From Mycolicibacterium chlorophenolicum (GTDB lineage: Bacteria > Actinomycetota > Actinomycetes > Mycobacteriales > Mycobacteriaceae): a stretch of 64,000 nt of DNA. Under the pieces are notes generated by a model. It saw only the letters and a program-made list of their open reading frames with translations, was not told the origin of the DNA and ran no database searches. Position 1 is the stretch's first letter. Each line of letters starts with the position of its first letter. Shown in pieces: positions 16,278-24,611 of this stretch. Location of the stretch: NCBI RefSeq assembly GCF_001044235.1, contig NZ_JYNL01000069.1, forward strand, positions 129,295-193,294, in the 5' to 3' direction. The position numbers were made by a program, and so were the translations under genes.

Positions 16278-17492
16278 TCAGACCCAGACTCCCTTGCCGA
16301 CCGCCACCACGCCGCCGGCGCTGACCGAGAACCGTTCGCGGTCCTTCTCGAGATCCACCCCGACCATCTCGCCGGGCCCGACGACCACGTTCTTGTCCAG
16401 GATGGCGTGCCGCACCACCGCGCCGCGGCCGATCCGGGCGCCGGGCATGATCACGCTGCCCTCGACGATCGCGCCGTCGTCGACGACGACGTTCGACGAG
16501 AGCACCGAGTTGCGTACCGACGCAGCCGAAATGATGCTGCCGGCGCCGACGACGGACTCCTGCGCCGATCCGCCGTTGACGAACTTCGCGGGCGCCAGGT
16601 TCTCCGAGCTGCCGCGGATGGGCCACCGCTTGTTGTAGAGGTTGAAGATCGGGTGCACGGACACCAGGTCCATGTGCGCGTCGTAGAAGGCGTCGAGCGT
16701 GCCGACGTCGCGCCAGTAGCCGTGGTCACGCTCGGTGGCGCCGGGCACCTCGTTGTTGTTGAAGTCGTACACCGAGGCCATACCGTCGGACACCAGCCGC
16801 GGGATGATGTCCCCGCCCATGTCGTGGTCGGAGTCGTCGTCCTCGGCGTCGGCGCGGATCGCGTCGATCAGCACCTTGGTGGTGAAGATGTAATTGCCCA
16901 TCGACACGAACGTCTGCTCGGGGTCATCGGGTGTCCCCGGCGGGTCGGCCGGCTTCTCGATGAACCCGCGGATGCGGCCCGAGTCGTCGGAATCGATGCA
17001 CCCGAACGCACTCGCCTCGGCGCGCGGAACCCTGATTCCGGCGACCGTGGCACCCGCGCCGCTCTCGATGTGCTGCTGGACCATCTGCTCCGGATCCATC
17101 CGGTACACGTGATCGGCACCGAAGATCACGATGTAGTCGGGGTCCTCGTCGTAGATCAGGTTCATCGACTGGTAGATCGCGTCGGCCGATCCGGTGTACC
17201 ACCGCGGCCCGAGCCGCTGCTGGGCCGGCACCGGCGTGATGTACTCCCCGGCAAGCCCCGACAACCGCCAGTTCTGCGAGATGTGGCGATCCAGCGAATG
17301 CGACTTGTATTGAGTCAGAACGCAGATCCGCAGAAACCGGGCATTGACGAGGTTCGAGAGCACGAAATCGATCAGCCGGTAAGCGCCTCCGAACGGAACC
17401 GCGGGCTTGGCCCGGTCCGCCGTCAACGGGTACAGCCGCTTACCCTCCCCGCCGGCGAGGACGATGCCCAGCACGTGTGGCGCTTCCCTCAT
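16278..17492 (-). CDS. glgC: glucose-1-phosphate adenylyltransferase GlgC
   Basis: A 404-residue ADP-glucose pyrophosphorylase. The nucleotidyltransferase signature VLAGGEGKRLYPLTADRAKP is at the N-terminus, with FGGAYRLIDFVLSN, FGADHVYRMDP and GFIEKP in order. The C-terminal left-handed beta-helix holds repeated hexapeptides (VVVDDGAIVEGSVIMPGARIG). It makes ADP-glucose for the maltosyl/glycogen route. It is divergent from glgM with a 128-base shared promoter region. ATG at 17492 agrees with the family start. Confidence 0.95.
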   Translation of the reverse strand: MREAPHVLGIVLAGGEGKRLYPLTADRAKPAVPFGGAYRLIDFVLSNLVNARFLRICVLTQYKSHSLDRHISQNWRLSGLAGEYITPVPAQQRLGPRWYTGSADAIYQSMNLIYDEDPDYIVIFGADHVYRMDPEQMVQQHIESGAGATVAGIRVPRAEASAFGCIDSDDSGRIRGFIEKPADPPGTPDDPEQTFVSMGNYIFTTKVLIDAIRADAEDDDSDHDMGGDIIPRLVSDGMASVYDFNNNEVPGATERDHGYWRDVGTLDAFYDAHMDLVSVHPIFNLYNKRWPIRGSSENLAPAKFVNGGSAQESVVGAGSIISAASVRNSVLSSNVVVDDGAIVEGSVIMPGARIGRGAVVRHAILDKNVVVGPGEMVGVDLEKDRERFSVSAGGVVAVGKGVWV

Positions 17493-17608
17493 GAACCCAA
17501 CCTAACGGCCGGTTGGGACAGGGGCCAGCTATTGCCGGTCTTTGGCGGGTTCTCGGGCTGTCCATCAAGACAATTGGTGATGCCACGCGAGCCGCCCGGG
17601 ATTCTGGG

Positions 17609-17614
17609 TACGGT
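17609..17614 (+). promoter_or_regulatory. -10 hexamer for leaderless glgM
   Basis: TACGGT fits TANNNT and ends 6 bases before the glgM ATG, so the mRNA probably begins at the start codon. No ribosome site is visible. Confidence 0.5.
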
Positions 17615-17620
17615 CACACC

Positions 17621-18784
17621 ATGCGGGTGGCGATGATGACTCGGGAGTATCCCCCCGAGGTGTACGGCGGTGCGGGCGTTCATGTCACCGAACTGGTGGC
17701 GCAGTTGAGGCATCTGTGCGAGGTCGACGTGCACTGTATGGGCGCGCCACGGCCCGGAGTGACCGTCGCCGCGCCCGATCCGGCGCTCGCGGGCGCCAAC
17801 GCCGCGCTGGCGACCTTGTCGGCCGATCTGAACATGGTCAACACCAGCTCGCAGGCCACGGTGGTGCATTCGCACACCTGGTACACCGGCATGGCCGGGC
17901 ATCTGGCGGCTCTGCTCTACGGCGTGCCGCACGTGCTGACCGCGCACTCGCTGGAGCCGATGCGGCCGTGGAAGGCCGAACAGCTCGGCGGCGGCTACCG
18001 CATCTCGTCGTGGGTGGAGAAGACGGCCGTCGAGGCCGCGGACGCGGTGATCGCGGTCAGCTCCGGGATGCGCGACGACGTGCTCCGGACCTACCCGGGT
18101 CTGGACCCCGACCGGGTGCACGTCGTACGCAACGGCATCGACACCGACGTCTGGTATCCGGCCGAGCCCGAGCCGGGGCAGTCGGTGCTCGCCGAGCTCG
18201 GCGTCGACCCCGCTCGCCCGATCGTCGCGTTCGTCGGCCGCATCACCCGGCAGAAGGGGGTCGCCCACCTGGTGAAGGCGGCCCACCACTTCGCCCCGGA
18301 GGTCCAGCTCGTGCTGTGCGCGGGCGCCCCGGACACCCCCGAGATCGCCGAGGAGGTGGCCTCGGCGGTGCAGGAGTTGTCCCGCGCGCGCACCGGCGTG
18401 TTCTGGGTGCGCGAGATGCTGCCGACCGCCAAGATCCGCGAAATCCTCACCGCAGCAACAACATTCGTGTGCCCGTCGGTGTACGAACCGCTGGGCATCG
18501 TCAACCTCGAGGCGATGGCGTGCGGGACGGCCGTGGTGGCCTCGGATGTCGGCGGCATCCCGGAGGTGGTCGCCGACGGCCGCACCGGCCTGCTGGTGCA
18601 CTACGACCCCGACGACACCGCGTCCTTCGAACGCGAACTCGCCGAGGGCGTCAACGCGCTGGTGGCCGACCCGGACAGGGCCCGCGACTTCGGCGCCGCG
18701 GGCCGGCAGCGTTGCATCGACGAGTTCTCGTGGGCACAGATCGCCGAACAGACCCTGGAGATCTACCGCAAGGTCTCGTCGTAG
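17621..18784 (+). CDS. glgM: GT4 glycosyltransferase GlgM/GlgA (ADP-glucose dependent)
   Basis: A 387-residue GT4 retaining glycosyltransferase of actinobacterial glycogen-synthase type (Rv1212c). The N-terminal motif is MTREYPPEVYGGAGVHVTEL, the nucleotide-sugar segment FVGRITRQKGVAHL, and the catalytic Glu pair lies in the loop CPSVYEPLGIVNLEAMACG. In mycobacteria this enzyme was shown to make maltose-1-phosphate from ADP-glucose and glucose-1-phosphate, feeding GlgE. It is divergent from its substrate-producing partner glgC. ATG at 17621 is preceded by a -10-like hexamer rather than a ribosome site. Confidence 0.93.
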   Translation: MRVAMMTREYPPEVYGGAGVHVTELVAQLRHLCEVDVHCMGAPRPGVTVAAPDPALAGANAALATLSADLNMVNTSSQATVVHSHTWYTGMAGHLAALLYGVPHVLTAHSLEPMRPWKAEQLGGGYRISSWVEKTAVEAADAVIAVSSGMRDDVLRTYPGLDPDRVHVVRNGIDTDVWYPAEPEPGQSVLAELGVDPARPIVAFVGRITRQKGVAHLVKAAHHFAPEVQLVLCAGAPDTPEIAEEVASAVQELSRARTGVFWVREMLPTAKIREILTAATTFVCPSVYEPLGIVNLEAMACGTAVVASDVGGIPEVVADGRTGLLVHYDPDDTASFERELAEGVNALVADPDRARDFGAAGRQRCIDEFSWAQIAEQTLEIYRKVSS

Positions 18785-18796
18785 AGCGGTGCAGCG

Positions 18797-18964
18797 CTAG
18801 CTGGTGACGCCCTTGAGTTCGTCGCCGAGGGCGGCTGCCTCATCCGGGGTCAGCTCGACGACAAGTCGGCCCCCGCCTTCCAGTGGTACCCGCATCACGA
18901 TGCCGCGCCCCTCCTTGGTTGCTTCCAGTGGACCGTCGCCGGTCCGGGGCTTCATCGCCGCCAT
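18797..18964 (-). CDS. DUF3117 small protein (Rv1211 type)
   Basis: A 55-residue protein beginning MAAMKPRTGDGPLEATKEG and ending DEAAALGDELKGVTS; it contains MRVPLEGGGRLVVELTPDEA. From memory this sequence is almost unchanged across mycobacteria and is kept in other actinobacteria, which points to a constrained structural or binding role, but none is known. GGAGGAGG stands 7 bases before the ATG at 18964. An ECF-like promoter pattern lies about 90 bases upstream. Confidence 0.92.
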   Translation of the reverse strand: MAAMKPRTGDGPLEATKEGRGIVMRVPLEGGGRLVVELTPDEAAALGDELKGVTS

Positions 18965-19051
18965 CGAGTGCCTCCTCCACAATGGGCGTGCCCGTCAGGG
19001 CCCGATTCGTCGTACGAGCCATGACGTCGAATGCTGACCGCATCGGCTCTG

Positions 19052-19077
19052 AACTGCTCTAGACGTCCATTGTTCCC
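19052..19077 (-). promoter_or_regulatory. ECF-sigma-like promoter upstream of the DUF3117 gene
   Basis: On the minus strand GGGAAC (19077-19072) and GTT (19054-19052) are 17 bases apart, close to the GGAAC-N17-19-GTT pattern of mycobacterial SigE/SigH promoters. The DUF3117 start codon is about 88 bases further on. Found by eye. Confidence 0.35.
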
Positions 19078-19107
19078 TATCCGGGCCAGCTCGTGTGTCA
19101 AGACCCG

Positions 19108-19920
19108 CTATCGCTGCGCGTCCGGACCTTTGTGGGCCTCGACGAAGAAGCCGCCGCCGGTGGCCGCAGCGGGCCATCGGCCGAACGCCGCGCCGGGCTC
19201 GGCCACGTCGGTCACGGTGGCCCGCCAGCCCAGCGATTCGGCCAGCTCCCCCGGCGCGTCACTGCCGAACAGCCACGGCGATCCCTGCGCGGCCATCGCG
19301 GCGAGCAGACCCGCCATCGCCGGTGCGGTCAGCAGCGTCGCGCTCACGATGTCGTAGAGCAGCACCGAGCCGGGCGCCGACAGCGCGTCCACCCGGTCGA
19401 ACAACCGGTGCACGGCGTCGCCGTCGAGATACTGCAGCAGACCCTCGATCAGCCACGCGGTGGGCTGCGAGGGATCCAGGCCGGCGGCGGTCACCGCGGC
19501 ACTCCAGTCGCCGGCCAGATCGGCGCCGAGGGTCACCCGGGCGCAGCGCGGCTGCTCGTCGGCGAGCACGCCGTCTTTGGCGGCGATGACGGCGGGCTGG
19601 TCCACCTCGAAGACGGTGGTGCCCGGCGGCCACGCGAGCCGGAACGCACGGGCGTCGAGCCCGGCGGCCAGGATGACCACCTGCCGTGCGGTCTGCGCGG
19701 CACGCAGCAGCGCCTCGTCCCAGAACCGGGTCCGCACCACGATCTGGGCGGTCGACTGCTCCCCCGCCTCGGCGACCATGCGCGCGAGCATCTCCCGGCC
19801 CGCGTCACCAGCCAGGCGCGCGGCGAACGGGTCCTCGAACAGCGGACGGTCCCGCCGCGACTCCTTGGCTCGGATGGCGGCGACGAGGACCGCGGTGCGC
19901 GCGACCGCCTCCGCGGTCAC
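19108..19920 (-). CDS. SAM-dependent methyltransferase, leucine carboxyl methyltransferase-like (PF04072)
   Basis: A 270-residue methyltransferase of the group often called UPF0677 in mycobacteria. It has an early RPLFEDPFAARLAG segment, the SAM loop QVVILAAGLDARAFRLAW, FEVDQPAVIAAK and WLIEGLLQYL, all family hallmarks. Substrates of these proteins are unknown. Its GTG start overlaps the tagA stop by four bases (GTGA), placing it at the end of the minus-strand run gpgS - Rv1209-like - tagA. This gene is not part of the order I remember from M. tuberculosis, so it may be a lineage-specific insertion. Confidence 0.85.
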   Translation of the reverse strand: MTAEAVARTAVLVAAIRAKESRRDRPLFEDPFAARLAGDAGREMLARMVAEAGEQSTAQIVVRTRFWDEALLRAAQTARQVVILAAGLDARAFRLAWPPGTTVFEVDQPAVIAAKDGVLADEQPRCARVTLGADLAGDWSAAVTAAGLDPSQPTAWLIEGLLQYLDGDAVHRLFDRVDALSAPGSVLLYDIVSATLLTAPAMAGLLAAMAAQGSPWLFGSDAPGELAESLGWRATVTDVAEPGAAFGRWPAAATGGGFFVEAHKGPDAQR

Positions 19921-20519
19921 GAGCGGGGCACCCAGCAGTCGGCGACATGGTCGTCGACCATGCCCGTGGCCTGCATCAGCGCGTACGCCGTCGTCGGGCC
20001 GACGAAGCGGAAGCCCCGCCGTTTCAGCTCCTTGGCCATCGCCGTGGACTCCGCGGTGACGGCGGCGACCGCGGACAGATCTCCCGGCCGCGGCCGGGTG
20101 GCGCGGTCGGCGGGGGCGAACGACCACAACAGCTCGGCCAGGTCGTCGCCGGCGTCAGCGAGGTCGGCCACCGCGCGGGCGTTGGAGATGGTGGCCTCGA
20201 TCTTCGACCGGTTGCGCACGATGCCCGGGTCGGCCATCAACCGGTCGACGTCGCGGTCGGTGTAGCGGGCGACGCGGCCGACGTCGAAGCCGTCGAACGC
20301 CGCCCGGAAGTTGTCCCGCTTGCGCAGGATGATCAGCCAGGACAACCCGCTCTGGAACGCCTCGAGGCTGATCCGCTCGAACAGCGCGGCCGAGTCGCGC
20401 AGCGGGCGTCCCCACTCGGTGTCGTGGTAATCGCGGTAGAGCACGAAATCGTCGGCCGACAGACGTGACCGGTCGATCCAGCCGCACCGGATCCGGTCGT
20501 CCGGTGGCGCCTCGGTCAC
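19917..20519 (-). CDS. tagA: 3-methyladenine DNA glycosylase I
   Basis: A 200-residue TagA that removes 3-methyladenine from alkylated DNA. Zinc-snap residues are visible: Cys12 in IRCGW, a His in YRDYHDTEWG, and the C-terminal DDHVADCW His/Cys. SLEAFQSGLSWLIILRKR forms the helix-hairpin-helix core and FVGPTTAYALMQATG the base-recognition region. The GTG start overlaps the stop of the DivIVA-like gene (GTGA), and its own stop overlaps the next start. It is Rv1210 in the M. tuberculosis order. Confidence 0.93.
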   Translation of the reverse strand: MTEAPPDDRIRCGWIDRSRLSADDFVLYRDYHDTEWGRPLRDSAALFERISLEAFQSGLSWLIILRKRDNFRAAFDGFDVGRVARYTDRDVDRLMADPGIVRNRSKIEATISNARAVADLADAGDDLAELLWSFAPADRATRPRPGDLSAVAAVTAESTAMAKELKRRGFRFVGPTTAYALMQATGMVDDHVADCWVPRS

Positions 20520-20824
20520 CCCTCGCCGCCCGCCGTCTCGGACGCCCGGATCGCCGCCAGCTCACCGCGGAGATCGTCGATCTCGCGGGCCAGCCGCTCC
20601 AGCACCCAGTCGACCTCGGCGACCTTGTAGCCGCGCAGCGTCTGGGTGAACTTCAGCGCGTCGACGTCAGCGCCGGTGACACCCGCCGCGGGCAGCACGG
20701 TGGCCGTCGTCGCCTTCGGCAGCGGGGGCAGCACCTCGCCGCGGCCGAACAGCACACTGCCGATCGCGAACAGCACGATCCCGACCAGCACGAGCACCAC
20801 GAGGTAGAGCAGTACGAGCGTCAC
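20516..20824 (-). CDS. membrane protein with DivIVA-like tail (Rv1209 type)
   Basis: A 102-residue protein: one N-terminal membrane helix (LVLLYLVVLVLVGIVLFAIG), a Pro-rich link, then a short segment ALKFTQTLRGYKVAEVDWVL followed by a coiled-coil-like ERLAREIDDLRGELAAI. The RGYKVAEVD stretch is the first-repeat DivIVA motif known from Wag31 and relatives. It may localise to curved or polar membrane, or scaffold cell-wall factors. It is tightly coupled to tagA and follows gpgS by 37 bases. Confidence 0.82.
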   Translation of the reverse strand: MTLVLLYLVVLVLVGIVLFAIGSVLFGRGEVLPPLPKATTATVLPAAGVTGADVDALKFTQTLRGYKVAEVDWVLERLAREIDDLRGELAAIRASETAGGEG

Positions 20825-20861
20825 ACGTCGATACTGCCGGATGCTCCCGACAAACCGAACC

Positions 20862-21821
20862 TCAGCGCGGGCGCAGTGTGATCATCGGCGGACGGTCGTC
20901 CAGCGACACCGCCGACGTCCGCGGCGTGTAGTCCTCGCCGTCGGCGAAGAACTGGGTGAGCCCCACCCCGGAGTCGGGGACACCGCAGCGCTGCAGCAGC
21001 GTGCCGATGACCTGACGGCTCATCGCGGCCAGCTCGGTCAGCGGGCGGTTGCGGTGGGTGCGCACCCCGAGGTTGACCTGCGCGATCGCGTCGAGTCCGA
21101 GCCGGTCGTACGTGTCGACCAGCAGACCGATCTCCACGCCGTAGCCCGGCGCGAACGGCACCGCCGTCAGCAGCTCCCGGGTGCCGGCGTACTCGCCGCC
21201 CAGCGGCTGGTACAGGCAGGACAGCTCGGGCCGCAGCGCGGCCAGCAGCGGGCGGGCCACCAGCTCGGTGACGCGGCCGCCGCCGTTGGCGTCCTCGCGG
21301 CCGCTGACCTTGAGCGGGCGCCGGTAGAACCCCTTGACCAGGTGCACGCCCTCGGCGGTCAGCAGCGGGCCGAGCAGCTTGGGCACGAACATCGGATCGG
21401 GGTCCAGCAGATCGGAGTCGACGAACGCGATCAGGTCGCCGGTGGTCGCGGCGAGCGAGCGCCACAGCACCTCGCCCTTGCCGGGTTGGGGGGCCACCTC
21501 GGGCAACGCGACCTCGCGGCTCACCACTCGTGCGCCGGCGGCGACCGCGCGGATCTCGGTGTCGTCGGTGGAGCCGGAGTCCAGCACGATGAGTTCGTCG
21601 ACCAGCCCGCCGAGCAGCGGCGTGATCGTCTCCACCACCCCGGCGACCGTCTCCTCCTCGTTGAGCGCGGGCAGCACGACCGAGACCGTGCGGCCCTTCT
21701 TGGCGGCTTCCAGCTCGGCGACCGTCCAGGACGGCCTGCTCCAGCTGTGGTCGGTCAGCCAGCGGTGCTCGGCCATCCCATCGGCGACCGTGTCCGTGAC
21801 GCGATCAGACAACACCGTCAT
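20862..21821 (-). CDS. gpgS: glucosyl-3-phosphoglycerate synthase GpgS
   Basis: A 319-residue GT-A/GT81 transferase that moves glucose from a nucleotide sugar to 3-phosphoglycerate, the first step of methylglucose lipopolysaccharide synthesis. It has VSVVLPALNEEETV at the start of the GT fold, the metal-binding FVDSDLLDPDP, the acceptor loop KGFYRRP and VELVARPLLA-type TELVARPL. ATG at 21821 overlaps the folP2 stop (ATGA), so the two are translated together. It is the equivalent of Rv1208, a well-studied enzyme. Confidence 0.94.
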   Translation of the reverse strand: MTVLSDRVTDTVADGMAEHRWLTDHSWSRPSWTVAELEAAKKGRTVSVVLPALNEEETVAGVVETITPLLGGLVDELIVLDSGSTDDTEIRAVAAGARVVSREVALPEVAPQPGKGEVLWRSLAATTGDLIAFVDSDLLDPDPMFVPKLLGPLLTAEGVHLVKGFYRRPLKVSGREDANGGGRVTELVARPLLAALRPELSCLYQPLGGEYAGTRELLTAVPFAPGYGVEIGLLVDTYDRLGLDAIAQVNLGVRTHRNRPLTELAAMSRQVIGTLLQRCGVPDSGVGLTQFFADGEDYTPRTSAVSLDDRPPMITLRPR

Positions 21822-22693
21822 GCCAGTCCTCTCACCGTGCGTTGCGGTGGACGGACGCCGTGGATCGACGCCACCATCTCCAGTACCCGACGTGTGGGGC
21901 CCACCTCGTGCACCCGGAACATCGCGGCACCGTCGGCGGCGGCGAGCGCGGTCGCAGCCAGGGTGCCCTCGAGGCGGTCGGTGAGTCCCACCCCCAGAGT
22001 CTCCCCGACGAAATCCTTGTTGCTCAGCGCCATCAGGACGGGCCATCCAGTGTTTACAAGCTCTTTTACGTGGCGCAACAAACTAAGACCGTGGTAAGTG
22101 TTCTTGCCGAAATCGTGGGTCGGATCGATGACGATGCCGTCCCGGCGCACCCCGAGCGCCACCGCGCGCTCGGCGGCCGTGGTGACCTCCGCGAGCACGT
22201 CGTCGACCACGCCGCGCTCGGTGATCCCGTAGTTCACCCGGAACGGCCGGGTCCGGGGCACCGCGCCGCCGGTGTGCGAGCACACCAGGCCCGCGCCGAA
22301 CTCGGCGGCGACGGCAGGCAGGTCCGGATCGGCGCCCGCCCAGGTGTCGTTGATCAGGTCCGCACCGGCCGCGCACGCCTGCTTGGCGACCTCGGCGCGC
22401 CAGGTGTCGACGCTGATCAGCTGGTCGGGGAAGGTGCCGCGGAGCCATTCGATGAACGGCACGACGCGGGCGATCTCCTCGCCCACACCGACCGTCTGCC
22501 CCGGGCCGGCCTTCACCCCACCGACGTCCACGATGTCGGCGCCGTCGGCGACCACGCGGTGGGCCGCCTGCTTGGCGGCCTCGTCGGTGAACGTGGCGCC
22601 ACGGTCGTAGAACGAGTCCGGCGTGCGGTTCACGATCGCCATGATCAGCGCCCGATCACCGGCCACCGGCCGCCCGAGAAACGTCGACTGCAC
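21818..22693 (-). CDS. folP2: dihydropteroate synthase homologue FolP2
   Basis: A 291-residue DHPS-fold TIM barrel with IMAIVNRTPDSFYDRG, DGADIVDVGGVKAGPG, LISVDTWRAEVA, DLINDTWAG and DPTHDFGKNTYH, matching pterin-site segments. The mycobacterial FolP2 proteins were reported to lack dihydropteroate synthase activity, FolP1 being the sulfonamide target, so its real reaction is open. Translational overlap with gpgS suggests a role tied to methylglucose polysaccharide synthesis, which is inference. It starts at GTG 22693 (VQSTFLGRP). Confidence 0.9.
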   Translation of the reverse strand: MQSTFLGRPVAGDRALIMAIVNRTPDSFYDRGATFTDEAAKQAAHRVVADGADIVDVGGVKAGPGQTVGVGEEIARVVPFIEWLRGTFPDQLISVDTWRAEVAKQACAAGADLINDTWAGADPDLPAVAAEFGAGLVCSHTGGAVPRTRPFRVNYGITERGVVDDVLAEVTTAAERAVALGVRRDGIVIDPTHDFGKNTYHGLSLLRHVKELVNTGWPVLMALSNKDFVGETLGVGLTDRLEGTLAATALAAADGAAMFRVHEVGPTRRVLEMVASIHGVRPPQRTVRGLA

Positions 22694-22716
22694 GCCTACC
22701 AGGCTACGGACCCGCG

Positions 22717-22763
22717 AATTCGGCGTGCTTATCGACGCTGAGCGACGACAAGCACGCCGAAAT
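22717..22763 (-). terminator. long near-perfect palindrome between fadD6 and folP2
   Basis: TTCGGCGTGCTT (22719-22730) and AAGCACGCCGAA (22750-22761) pair perfectly, and the inside continues with only two mismatches around a single central base (22740). There is no U tract. It starts 7 bases after the fadD6 stop and could end fadD6 transcription, or be a dispersed intergenic palindrome. Confidence 0.6.
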
Positions 22764-22769
22764 CACTCT

Positions 22770-24578
22770 CTACTTGGGCTTCTTGCCCGCCGCGACCTCT
22801 TCGGGGTACTCGTCGTAGAACGGCACGTACCCCTCGTCCTTGCCGGACAGCACGTAGATCGGATCGTCGATCTCGACGTCCTCGGAATCGTCGTCGTCGC
22901 CGGAGGCCTTGCCGTAGCCCTCCTTGCGCAGGTCGCCCTTCTGCGACTTGAACGTCGAGGTGTGCGCCAGCTCCTCGACCACCCGGACGAACAGCGGCAC
23001 CGCGTACCCGGGCAGCTTGTCGAACGCCGCCTTGGCCAGTGACTTGCCGTCGAACTCCTGGCCCTCCTTGAGCTGCACCGCCGCCATCCCGGCGCGGCCG
23101 CCCGCGCCGGGCACCTCGACGCCGAAGACCGTGGCCTCCTCGACCTGCGGATCGGTCGAGATCGCCGCCTCGACCTCGGTGGTGGCGACGTTCTCGCCCT
23201 TCCACCGGAATGTGTCGCCGAGCCGGTCGGTGAACGCGGCGTGCCCGAAGCCCTGGGCGCGCATCAGGTCGCCGGTGTTGAACCAGACGTCGCCCTCCTT
23301 GAACGCGTCGCGCACCAGCTTCTTCTCGGTGGCCTCCTTGTCGGTGTAGCCGTCGAAGGGCTGGAAGTTGCTCACCTTGGACAGCAGCAGACCGGGCTGG
23401 CCGTTCTTGACCTTGCGCAGCCGGCCGTTGTCGTCGCGCTTGGGTTCGCCGGTGTCCTGGTCGTATTCGACGAACGCGACCGGAGTCGGGCAGATCCCGG
23501 TGGTCTTGTCGATGTTGAGGACGTTGACGAACGCGGTGTTGCCTTCGGAGGCCGCGTAGAACTCGCAAACCCGCTTGATGCCGAACCGCTCCGTGAAGTC
23601 GTCCCAGATGGCCGGGCGCAGACCGTTGCCCGCGATGACCCGCACCTTGTGCTGGCGGTCGGTCGGCTTCTCTTCCTTGCCCAGCAGGTAGGTGCAGATC
23701 TCACCGATGTAGACGAACGCGGTGGCCTCGTAGCGGATGACGTCGTCCCAGAACTTCGAGGCCGAGAACGACTTGCCCAGCGCGAGGGTCGCCCCGGAGT
23801 TCAGCACCGACGACAGTGCGACCGTCAGCGCGTTGTTGTGGTAGAGCGGCAGGCAGCAGTACAGCGTGTCGCTGCTGTTCAGCCGCATGCCCAGGCCGCC
23901 GAAGCCGGCCAGTGCGCGCAGCCAGCGGTAGTGCGTCATCACGCTGGCCTTCGGCATCCCGGTGGTGCCGGAGGTGAAGATGTAGAACGCCTTGTCCTTG
24001 GCGAGCACCGCCGAGGTGGTGGCCGGATTGGTGGTCGGTGCGGTGGCGCCGAGCTGCTTCATCTCGTCGACGGTGACCAGGCCGGAGGTGTCGGCGCCGC
24101 TCTCGTTGATCGGCTCGACCAGGTCGACCTCGGCGATCACCACCTTCGCCTCGAGCAGTCCGAGGCTGTGGGAGAGCACGTCGCCGCGCTGGTGGTAGTT
24201 GAGCATCCCGGCGATGGCGCCGCACTTGACCGCGGCGAGCATCAGCAGCACCGAGTCCGGCGAGTTGCGCAGCATGACGCCGACGACGTCGCCGTGCCCG
24301 ACGCCGCCCGCGGCCAGCACCGCGGCGTAGCGGTTGACGGTCTCGTTGGCCTCGCCGTAGGTCAGCTCGGTGTCCTCGAACTTGATGAAGACCTTGTCCG
24401 CGTAGCGGCCCGCCCGATCCTGGAACACCTTGCCGATGGACGTCTTCGCCGTCGGGCGGGCGAGGAATCCGGTGACGACCCCCTGCAGGATCGTGGGCGT
24501 GTCCATCAGCAGTCCCGGTACCTGGCCCGCGATGTCGAGTACCCCGACACTGCTCCGTTTGCCGGACTTCCCACTCAT
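22770..24578 (-). CDS. fadD6: fatty-acyl-CoA synthetase FadD6 (FATP-like)
   Basis: A 602-residue adenylate-forming enzyme that activates long-chain fatty acids to acyl-CoA, perhaps with uptake. The ATP motif is YIFTSGTTGMPKASVMTH (P-loop variant), followed by YAASEGNTAFVN (A5), the acidic WFNTGDLMR and TFRWKGENVATTEVE, which is the very-long-chain/FATP signature. The C-terminus is acidic (GDDDDSEDVEIDDP) and ends in Lys/Pro. It is Rv1206 in gene order. It is upstream of folP2 on the same strand but separated by a strong palindrome. Confidence 0.93.
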   Translation of the reverse strand: MSGKSGKRSSVGVLDIAGQVPGLLMDTPTILQGVVTGFLARPTAKTSIGKVFQDRAGRYADKVFIKFEDTELTYGEANETVNRYAAVLAAGGVGHGDVVGVMLRNSPDSVLLMLAAVKCGAIAGMLNYHQRGDVLSHSLGLLEAKVVIAEVDLVEPINESGADTSGLVTVDEMKQLGATAPTTNPATTSAVLAKDKAFYIFTSGTTGMPKASVMTHYRWLRALAGFGGLGMRLNSSDTLYCCLPLYHNNALTVALSSVLNSGATLALGKSFSASKFWDDVIRYEATAFVYIGEICTYLLGKEEKPTDRQHKVRVIAGNGLRPAIWDDFTERFGIKRVCEFYAASEGNTAFVNVLNIDKTTGICPTPVAFVEYDQDTGEPKRDDNGRLRKVKNGQPGLLLSKVSNFQPFDGYTDKEATEKKLVRDAFKEGDVWFNTGDLMRAQGFGHAAFTDRLGDTFRWKGENVATTEVEAAISTDPQVEEATVFGVEVPGAGGRAGMAAVQLKEGQEFDGKSLAKAAFDKLPGYAVPLFVRVVEELAHTSTFKSQKGDLRKEGYGKASGDDDDSEDVEIDDPIYVLSGKDEGYVPFYDEYPEEVAAGKKPK

Positions 24579-24611
24579 TCCCCGCTCCTCATGGTCGTTG
24601 TGTCGGTCACC

